Shown here one piece after another: positions 55,257 through 64,000 of a stretch of DNA of 64,000 nt; positions within the stretch are counted from its first letter, which is position 1; every line of letters begins with the position of its first letter. Source of the stretch: Costus lasius. Its lineage: Eukaryota; Streptophyta; Magnoliopsida; Zingiberales; Costaceae. The notes under the pieces were generated by a model. That model was not told where the DNA came from. It was given only the letters and a program-made list of their open reading frames with translations, and searched no databases. The stretch is from positions 2,976,001 through 3,040,000 of the forward strand of contig JANVAS020000222.1 of assembly GCA_027563935.2 (NCBI GenBank). The letters run 5' to 3'. The position numbers were made by a program, and so were the translations under genes.

Positions 55257-58147
55257 TTAATGGTTGAGGTATCTCAAACCCATATTGTTACAGTGCTTCT
55301 CATGCTTCTGCTGCGCCAGAGGCTTTGTAAGCGGGTCAGCTAGATTGTCATCTGTATGAACCTTGCAGAGCTTGATGTCTCCTCGATTAATGATCTCACG
55401 GATCAGGTGAAACCTTCTCTGTTTGTGCTTGGACTTCTGGTGTAACCGAGGTTCCTTTGCTTGTGCAATCGCTCCAGTGTTATCACAGAAGATAACCAAT
55501 GGATCTGCACTCGAAGGAACGACACCAAGTTCCTGAACGAATTTACGAATCCAAACTGCCTCCTTTGATGCCTCTGAGGCTGCAACAGACTCGGCTTCTG
55601 TTGTGGAATCAGCAACAATTGATTGCTTGAAACTCTTCCACACCACTGCTCCTTCATTCAAGCTAAAAACATAGCCTGATTGCGATCGAAAATCGTCTTG
55701 GTCAGACTGGAACGAAGCATCAGTATAGCCATCAATACTGAGCTCTTCCTGACCTCCATAAATCAAGAACATATTTTTGGTTCTGCGAAGATATTTCAAA
55801 ATGTTCTTGACTGCAATCCAGTGCGCCTTCCCTGGATTCCCTTGGAACCGACTGGTCACGCTTAACCCGTAAGCGACGTCTGGGCGAGTACACAACATCG
55901 CATACATGATGGACCCAATAGCCGAAGCAAAGGCGTATTGTCCATGTCATCTTTCTCAGACTGTGTTTGAGGACACTGGCTCTTTGAAAGATTCAGACCA
56001 TGTCTGACTGGAAGATAACCTCTTTTAGAATTTTCTAAATGGAATCTTTCCAGAATCTTATCGATGTAAGTACTCTGGCACATCCCGAGAAGCCTATTAG
56101 ATCTATCTCTATAGATCTTCACACCTAGTATATAGGCTGCTTCTCCCAAATCTTTCATTTGGAAACATTTTCTTAACCATGCCTTGACTGCATGCAGTTC
56201 AGGAATATCGTTTCCAATGATTAATATATCATCGATGTAGAGGACTAGGAAAGTAATCACGCTCCCACTAAACCTTTTATATACACACGGGTCATCTTCA
56301 TTTTTGATAAAACCAAATTGAGAAACTGATTCATCAAAACGAATATTCCAGCTTCTCGATGCTTGTTTTAGTCCATAAATGGACCTCTTTAATTTGCATA
56401 TTTTATGACCTTCTGACGAGTTGATGAAACCTTCAGGTTGTGTCATATACACATCCTCTTCCAGTTTTCCATTAAGGAAAGCGGTTTTCACATCCATTTG
56501 CCAGATTTCATAATTAAAATATGCTGCTATCGCGAGAATAATTCGAATGGACATGAACATGGCTACAGGAGAGAAAGTTTCATCATAATCTATCCCGTAG
56601 ATTTGTTTGAAACCCTTCGCAACTAGTCTGCCCTTATAGGTAACTACGTTACCATCCATGTCTTTCTTCTTTTTGAAGATCCACTTACAGCCTATAGGGA
56701 TTATTCCCGGAGGCGGATCAACCAAATCCCAGACTTGGTTATCTGACATGGAGTCCATCTCGGCTCGCATAGCTTCAATCCATTTTGTTGACTCCGGTCC
56801 ACTGACCGCATCCGTATAAGTGAGGGGGTCATCATTAATGATGTAGATTCCATCATAGCGTTCAGGCTGACGACGAATCCTTCCCGATCTACGCTGTTCC
56901 CGTGATGTCTGAGCCTCAGGTTGAACATTAACCTGATCTATTGGCTCTGGCTCATCCATCTGTGCTTGACTACTTTGTCCCTCTTCTAGAATTTCATCCA
57001 GCTTTATTTCTCTCCCACTGGCCTCTTGCAGAAGAAACTCCTTCTCAAGAAATATAGCCGTTCGAGCAACAAATACTTTATTCTCATTGAGATTGTAGAA
57101 ATAATAACCCTTAGTTTCTTTATGGTATCCGACAAAGATGCATTTATCATATCTGCTCTCCAGTTTCCCTGAGGCGAGCTTTTTGACATAAGCCTCGCAA
57201 CCCCAGATTTTGATAAATGTCAAGCTCGGCTGTTTCCCATACCATAACTCATATGGTGTCTTTGAAACAGTCTTGGATGGCACTCGGTTTAGTATCTTTG
57301 CAGCTGTTTCCAGTGCAAATCCCCAAAAGGAGTAAGGTAGAGTAGCCTGACTCATCATAGAACGAACCATATCCAATAAGGTTCGATTCCTCCTCTCGGA
57401 CACACCATTCCATTGCGGTGTCCCCGGCGGAGTGAGCTGTGAGATGATCCCACACTCCTTCAAATAGTCAGTAAACTCACGACTCAAGTATTCTCCACCT
57501 CGATCTGATCGAAGTGCTTTGATATTTCGGCCTAACTGATTCTGTACTTCATTTTTGAATTCTTTGAACTTGTCAAAAGATTCACTCTTATGTCTCATTA
57601 AATAGACATAACCATACCTACTGAAATCATCAGTAAAAGTAATGAAGTATGAATAGCCACCTCTGGCATGTTTACTAAATGGCCCACACACATCACTGTG
57701 AATAAGGTCAAGTAAACCTGAAGCCCTTTCACCTTTATTAGTAAAAGGAGACTTCGTCATCTTACCCATTAAACAAGCTTTGCATGTATCAAGCTCCTCA
57801 TAGGAGAATGATCCCAGCAGTCCATAGTCATGCAACCGCTTAATGCGCTTCTTGTTGATATGGCCTAGACGACTATGCCATAACAAGGTGCTGTCATCAG
57901 CATGCTTGGCTTTCTTATTATCAATTTGTTGTACAGAACATTCCATGTCCAACATGTATAACCCATTGATAATCTACCCAGTTGCATAAACAATACTATC
58001 AAATGAAATACAGCACTGTGAAGTTTTGCATTCAAATGAAAAACCTTTCCTGACAAGAGCAGGAATAGAGATAATATTCTTTGTTATGCTTGGTACAAAA
58101 TAACAATTGTCAAGTTCTAATACAAGTCCAGATGGTAATGAGATGTG
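55257..58147 (-). pseudogene. Copia pol of E, left of the solo LTR (integrase, RT, RNase H)
   Basis: The 3' part of a broken copia gag-pol. From right to left: a protease C-terminal piece, an in-frame TAG at 57974-57976 (the H family has Ser in YATGS), then an open stretch with WHSRLGH...CKAC, integrase HSDVCGPF, RSDRGGEY and VSERRN, reverse transcriptase FSPVA and LYIDDILIIG, and then a one-base deletion near 55930 (after DNTP). The RNase H region is open in the shifted frame to the stop at 55257. RNase H motifs GYTDASF, DSTTEAE and FCDNTG are visible. It is not functional: one stop, one frameshift, and separation from gag by S. Confidence 0.92.
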
Positions 58148-59827
58148 TGAAGAAACCCCTTTCGAGAGGGGGGCGAAAACCCTAAGCATGGCGCAAATAA
58201 AATTTTGCAAGCGGAAGCAAGGGTTTGATGATCTTTTGCATGCCATATGATCAACTATCATAGATTGAATAGATCAAGAGTAGATCATACCAATGCCATC
58301 GGTTTGGTTGGTGCCTTGAAAGCAAAGACGCAAGTGCTCCTTCTCCAAAGGTGACGCACACAACAAGTGAAGATGGCTTGCTCCTTTGAATCCTTTGTGC
58401 TAGCAAAGTGCTTCAATGGGACCTTGTCGCGTGAAGGAGAGGATAGAGATGGCTTGTCTCGGCCGAATGCCTCCTCTTGTCGTCAACACACTCTCGTCTC
58501 CACGAGATTGCAAGCGGTCATCATCCAAGAGAAGCGTTGAGGCGTTTTTACAAAGTCGCCTTGATGACTTTCCAAAAATGGAATGACATGAAGTAATGCT
58601 TTGAAAACCGACCAAAACGCTTAAGCATTGAACCAAGCGTTCACACACATGTGAACCGGTTCATGCTCAATCGATCCAATTGACTTTGGTCCAAAAAACC
58701 AAATCAAATCAGCCCAAGCCATGGTCTAGACCTCATTGAACCAATAGGTTCCAGATCTAACCGTTCATCTCCTGATGCTCCTGATCTTACCGATCTAGCA
58801 TCATCTCTCTCGATCGAAGCTTACCGATCTCAAGCCCTAAACAATCAAACATGATCAGACCAGATCTCATTTACAATCAGAGATTAAATCCCTTTAAACT
58901 GAACCCAAACAATTCAGTCCACACGATCTGACTCAAGTAAGCCATATCATCAAATTGTGCGACCCTGAGGGTTTCCTTTAAATGTCGGTAACGATAACTT
59001 ACGTTATCACGATCAGTGAGGGGTATCTAGCAACACATCACTGTCTCCCGATATAAAGGAAAGAGTCTTCCAAGACTACACCCAAACCACAGCACAAGTG
59101 TGAATCCACTTCACAAGGCATGCATGTTTCCTTTGCCACTGGATGTTCTTATTGGACAAGCGTGTCAAGCCTGTAGCTCCAATATGATGAGCATGATTAG
59201 ATCAGATGCACATAGTCACCTGGGTATGGCCATACACTTTCTCAATCATCTCATCTAGGGGGCCCCTATAGAACACCACACTCCTTCAACAAGGAGACGG
59301 CAATCCTCTATCTATCACTAGTGCCCTAACCTGACTCATGATCATTATCCAAGATAATCTATAACCATTATGTTTCAAATGATATTGAACTACCTCAAAA
59401 CAATGACAATCATCATTTAGAAACACAAGTGATCTCAAGTCAGAGGACATGTGCCACTTGTTGCAATCAAGGATCATTCACATTGTGACAAGCAATTGAA
59501 TGTCCTAGTAGGGTCTATCCAGTACATCCAATGTACCCATGAGTCTACATCTTATTCCATGCTCGAAGCATCCTATAAGATTAGAACACATATTAGTCTC
59601 AATCATATCAAGGCTGTCTCATGTTCACCAAGATATATCGACTAAGGACATTTAGCATGTCAGCCTAGCTGAACAGCATTGAGACATTATTCAGAAGAAC
59701 ACACATTGCAGCAGATGATGTAACAACCTGAATAATAACCATTGCCTTTATAAACACAAGAATGTATTACATGATACTTATACAATCCCAAGGCCTCAAA
59801 CATTAGCCTTAAGGGCATACCCCAACA
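58148..59827 (-). repeat. Solo LTR S of the H family, inside pol of E
   Basis: This single 1680-bp LTR starts TGTTGGGGTATGCCC on the minus strand and ends GGGTTTCTTCA. It is bounded by the target duplication ATGTG at 58143-58147 and 59828-59832. No internal region or second LTR lies beside it, so it is a solo LTR, normally the product of recombination between the two LTRs of a full insertion. GTATGGCCATAC is at 59224-59235. Confidence 0.95.
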
Positions 59828-59832
59828 ATGTG

Positions 59833-60823
59833 ATACTCTCCTACAGCAACAGCAGCAACTCGTGCCCCGTTTCCAACTCGTAGGTCCACCTCATGCTGTC
59901 CCACCTGTCTTCTTCTCTTGAGTTCCTGCACATTCGAACAAATGTGAACTTCACATGCAGTGTCCAACACCCATGAAATAGAAGAAGCAACTATGACTTC
60001 AGTCACGAAAATACCTGAGCCAGAAGTGGAAGGCTTGCTTCCTTTCTTCTCTCCTTGGAGCGCTCTACAGTCCTTCTTCCAGTGACCCAGCTGGCCATAA
60101 TGGAAGCATCTGTTGTCCTTTGACCGCTTTATCTTTTGTTTCAAAGCCTTGTTGTAGCTCTTGATAGGGGTTTTGCCCTTCTTCCCCTTCCTCTTATTCC
60201 TAGAAGGAACCATCAAGACAGAGGATGAAGGCTTTCCCTTCTCAAGAGTCTGCTCTGTGGTGCAGAGCATATTCAATAATTCTGCCGGAGTACAGTCGAT
60301 TTTGTTCATATTGAAATTTATGATGAACGCATCGAAAGAAGCCGGAAGAGACTGCAAGATGATGTCTACAACAAGTTCCTGATTGATGGTATGACCCAGT
60401 TTCTCTAGAGCTTCTTTGTACCCAATCATCTTGAGCACGTGAGCTCCGACTGGACTCCCTTCAGCCAGCTTGCTATGAAAGAAAAGTTTCGTCAAGTTAT
60501 AGCGTTCTGTCCTTGCCTGAGCAGCATACAGCAATTTCAGATTTGCTATAATATCAATAGCAGACAAATCCTCATGCTGACGCTGGAGCTCGGGCGTCAT
60601 TGACGCAAGCATAAGGCAAGCGACATCAGTACTATCACTGACGTGCTTCTCATAAGCATCTCGAACCGCCCTTACGGCGTTCGCAGCGGGTTGAGCCGGC
60701 ATTGCCGACTCAAGGACGTACAGCTTCCTCTCAGAGAATAATCCTCAGCTGTCTGTACCAGTCTGAGAAGTTTGGCCCAGCAAACTTCTCCTTTTCCAAT
60801 ATGGATCGCAAGTTGAGCCCTGT
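59833..60823 (-). pseudogene. Copia gag and protease of E (broken)
   Basis: The 5' part of the E gag-pol. The start codon homologous to H reads ACA (60821-60823), and no ATG is seen just upstream. A 5-base deletion near 60735 shifts the frame. From 60702 leftward the frame is open with gag sequence (AVRDAYEKHV, HVLKMIGYKEALEKLGH, FIINFNMNKIDCTPAELLNM), a lysine-rich tail, and a knuckle CFHYGQLGHWKKDC in which the second Cys is Tyr. The protease motif WVLDTACE follows, with Glu in place of the usual Gly. The solo LTR S then interrupts the frame. Several independent lesions show a long-inactive copy. Confidence 0.9.
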
Positions 60824-62356
60824 GGTGTTCGTTGCTGCAGGAATCTACAACACAGCAAGAACAACAAGGTTAGCAACCATGTAAGAATCATTCCAGGACT
60901 TAAGAGTGATTCTTTTCTCACTATTTTATCTGACTGAAAATCCAATAAAAACTCCGAAAGAGTGAAACTCTTTTAGTGAGATGGGATCCAGATTTCATAC
61001 TTGATCTCCGCGTCCCGCTCAGGCGACATAAGATGCACAGAGAGCCCAAGCATTAATCACTGGTAGGCAATCCATGCCACTCGCCAACCCGTTCGATTCC
61101 CCTTCATCTAGGTAATCTAGAGGACTGTGCCAACTGAGTTGGTACAACACAATCTCTGATTCCTAAGATGGCTGCCTCCATATAGCTATCATATGTTCAA
61201 CATGTAGCCTATATGGTCAAGCTGACCTGACCGACTTCCTGGACCACCACGTGCTATGCTGAGCAATGAGAAGCGATAAATCCCTTCTCTGTAGCATGTA
61301 GGTGTAATCTCACACCGTCTGAAGATAGCTGGGCGTGCCCACTGAGTGGGTACAACACGGCCCCAACGATAGTCAGAACAGTGAGGTTTCGCGTCAGAAG
61401 GCAATTTAATGCTTGATATTGACGTTGGACCTAAATGCGCCCACCAGACAGAATGCGCCTGTTCTAGAGTCGAACTCTAGACCACCCACCTAGTGAAGCC
61501 AATTGCTGCAAACGCCTCTGCCATATGTGCTGTGTGCTCATGTCATTTGAAATTACATTATTAAAAACTATCTAGACATGGATTGACACGCAGGTCATTT
61601 ATACATTCAAATAAAACAAATGTGACTCGCAGATCACACCAAATATATTTATGTCCAAGCTCGCAGGCCCCAGCACAGCATACAAAAAAGGGCAGCCCAC
61701 ATAAGATTAAATAAACACTCAAATTTACTCGACTGGAGTCCAATCATTCATGGCAATATGTAAAACATGTACAACACTTGAAAAACCCATGGCATCAATT
61801 TTATTTCCTTATGTGCCCTACTACCTTACAATGGTCCATTAACAGGTATCCACTCATCAGAACAAGTCAGACCCACTCCCCTTGGATGCACCCAGTCGTA
61901 ACTGACTAGCGTCGACCCAATGATCGACTATGCATCCTTAAGGGCTGAACGTCCTACATGATTTCCGGCAAACGGGTGTGACCCCGGGCCATTATCATGA
62001 TCGTTCACCTTTTTGCCTCAAACAGACATCACTTCACGCCCTTCCGCAGTCGGCTTATAGCCACCTGTACGTCTTGCGCACAAGTGCTATCCAGCCGCCC
62101 ATCCAGGCTGTCAGATAGTCTGGTTAGACTGTTGGGTTCAGACTTGACAAACGATTTCAAAAACTGCTAACCCGTCTAAGTATTTAAAATAGGCGCACAG
62201 AAAAATCTAATGAAGTCACGCATGAGGGTAAGTTTTGCAGGAAAACATTTATAGCATGAGAACAGAAAACATGCGCATCAATATTAGATCTACCAAAGCA
62301 TGGATCACAAGAAGGCAATCATATGCATCAAGCCAGTAACCTGGCTCTGATACCAC
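60824..62356 (-). other. Leader (5' UTR) of copia element E
   Basis: A non-coding leader, shorter (about 1.5 kb) and more diverged than in the H family. It still has both hairpins, 61130-61142 (CCAACTGAGTTGG) and 61338-61350 (CCCACTGAGTGGG), and a tRNA-like module at 61464-61530 whose stem is CTAGA-GTTCGAC-TCTAG. A TTGTAG sequence occurs before the gag position. Confidence 0.8.
62344..62355 (-). other. Primer binding site, element E
   Basis: TGGTATCAGAGC on the minus strand, one base inside the 5' LTR at 62357. Confidence 0.92.
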
Positions 62357-63997
62357 TGAATGAAACCCTAGTTTTGCAGGCGACTAAAATTTTGAATCAG
62401 AGAAACTAGGAATCCCAAAAATTACTTTAACTCGAGCATATGATCAACCCTTCTTCCAACTCGTACAGAACAAGTAAAAGCATTACCTGTGCCATGATAT
62501 GAGAGGCGACTTGGAAGAAGAAAGGTGCGAGTGCCTCTTCTCCAAAGAGATCACACACAAGATGAAGTAGACTTCCTCCCTTGCGTCCCTTGTGCTAGCA
62601 AAGATACCAAGGAATCCTGATCGTCCCTTGCGTTGAAGATGTGTGTCTCGGCTGGGATTTTTCTTGGGTGGAGACGATGCGCTTAAGAGGAAGAAGACGA
62701 GAGCTCTCTCGGAAATCATGGGGTTGATTTCAAGAGGTATGTTCGGCCACCTTATGGAAAAACCAAAAAACAATAACTACCTCCATAACTTCCATTTAAA
62801 CCATCGAAACCTCCATCTTCAATTGAACCAGGCGTTCACAAGTGAACCGGTTCAAATACCATTTGGTCCAAGCAGAAAATCGAACCAACCCTGGCTAACA
62901 TCTCTTTGAACCGAATGGCTCAAGATCCAACCACACATCACATCGAACCCCTTGATCAATACGATCAAGTATCAATCGCCGATCAAAGCTTACCGATCAC
63001 ATGCCCTAATCAATAAAACATGATTAGACTAGATCTCACTTCCAATCAGAGTTTAAATTCCTTTAAACTGAACTAGAATAATTCCAGTCCACACGATCTG
63101 ACATAAGTAAGCCATATCATCAAATTGTGGGACCCTAAGGGTTTCCTTCAATGTCGGTAACGATAACTTACGTTATCACGATCAGAGAGAGGTATCTAGC
63201 AACACATCACTGTCTCCCGATATGAAGGAAAGAGTCTTCCAAGACTACTCCCAAAACATAGCACAAGTGCGAATCTAATTCACTTGGGATACATGTTTCC
63301 CTTTGCCACTGGATGTTCCCGTTGGACAAGCGTGTCAAGCTTGCGATTCCAACATGATGAAAATGGTTAGATCAGATGAACATAGTCGTCTGGGTATGTC
63401 CATACACATTCTCAACCATTTCATCCAAGGGCCCCCTTAGAACATCACACTCCAAACAGGAGAGGCAATCCTATATCTATCACAAGTGCTCTAGCATGAT
63501 TCATGCCCACTATCCAAGATAATCCCTAACCATTATGTTTCAAATGATATTGAACTACCTCAAGACAATGCCAATCATCACTTAGAAACACAAGTGATCT
63601 CAAGTCAGAGGGAATATACCACTTGCTTGCATACAAGGATTATTCACATTGTGACAAACAATTGAATATCCAAAGAAGGGTCAGTCCAGTACATCCAATG
63701 CACCTATGTGTCTAATCTTATTCCACGCTCGAAGCATCCCACAAGATTAGAGCACACATTAGTCTCAATCATATCAAGGTTGTCTCATGTTCACCAAGAT
63801 ATCTCAACTAAGGACAACACTGAATGTCAGCTAAGCTGAACATCATTGAGACATTACTCAGAAGTATACATACAGCAGCAGATAATGTAACAATCTGAAT
63901 AACAACAATTGCCTTTATAAAACATATATATCGTTTATACATGATACAGAAAATAGCCCAAAGCCTCAAGCATTGGCCTTAAGGGCATACCCTAACA
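62357..63997 (-). repeat. 5' LTR of copia element E
   Basis: 1641 bp, from TGTTAGGGTATGCCC (minus-strand start at 63997) to TTTCATTCA. The conserved palindrome is mutated here (GTATGTCCATAC at 63395-63406), while the E 3' LTR keeps GTATGGCCATAC. Flank GCA at 63998-64000 fits the start of the GCAAG duplication. Confidence 0.93.
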
Positions 63998-64000
63998 GCA

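Larger units (their letters stand above)
44219..63997 (-). mobile_element. Copia element E, carrying nested F and solo LTR S
   Basis: This minus-strand copia element related to H, J and K is inserted in the gag of G3. Left flank GCAAG (44214-44218); the right flank begins GCA at 63998 before the window ends, consistent with a 5-bp duplication. Right LTR 62357-63997 is 1641 bp. The left LTR (44219-45433 plus 54811-55236) is split by F and also totals 1641 bp. About nineteen differences between them were seen by eye. Gag-pol is split by solo LTR S and has several lesions. E is older than F and is inactive. Confidence 0.93.

Noticed and set aside
1..64000. Host plant genes between elements
   Set aside because: Every stretch longer than about 300 bases could be assigned to an LTR, leader, internal region or relic of a retrotransposon; no other coding sequence was recognised.

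Overview
The window is plant nuclear DNA built almost entirely from LTR retrotransposons inserted into one another. No host gene, rRNA, tRNA gene or CRISPR array is visible. The plant origin is inferred from Ty1/copia elements primed by initiator tRNA-Met (PBS TGGTATCAGAG), Ty3/gypsy elements of Tat/Athila type primed by a tRNA-Asp-like PBS (TGGCGCCATTGCTGGGGA), and multi-layer nesting as in large angiosperm genomes. The species cannot be told.

Layout from left to right. (1) Positions 1-5062 hold the 5' half of a minus-strand copia element (A), inserted in the gag of a minus-strand Ty3/gypsy element (B, 5063-7589). B in turn sits in a decayed plus-strand copia gag/protease relic (C, 7590-8345). 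(2) A broken copia LTR (D, 8346-8972) is cut by a minus-strand Tat/Athila-type gypsy element (G1, 8973-11312). G1 is cut by a second one (G2, from 11313). (3) The LTR of G2 is split at 12345/39777 by a 27.4 kb block: copia H (12346-39771, +) holds copia J (14533-32826, +) in its leader, and J holds copia K (20116-29246, -) in its pol. All three have matching 5-bp target duplications (CCTCT, TAGTT, CTACG) and LTR pairs of equal length. (4) G2 resumes at 39777-41887. A third, plus-strand gypsy (G3) then begins, with its LTR at 41888-43664, a PBS and a gag start. (5) The gag of G3 is cut by minus-strand copia E (44219-63997). E carries a complete copia F (45434-54805, -) in its 3' LTR and a solo LTR (S, 58148-59827) in its pol.

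Working order: H and K have uninterrupted single-ORF gag-pol genes (1293 and 1296 aa) in the order gag, CCHC knuckle, protease, integrase, reverse transcriptase, RNase H. The gag-pol of J was open before K split it. F carries two amber stops, and E has many lesions. LTR-pair differences counted by eye rise with nesting depth from inside to outside (K about 2, J about 3, H about 5; F about 12, E about 19), so the insertion order and the LTR clocks agree.

No new protein system was found. The most interesting signals are non-coding: paired leader hairpins and a tRNA-like T-arm/A-B-box module that keep their base pairing while their sequence changes; a perfect 12-bp palindrome shared by otherwise diverged LTRs; and large inverted repeats (J against K, G2 against G3) that could yield double-stranded RNA.
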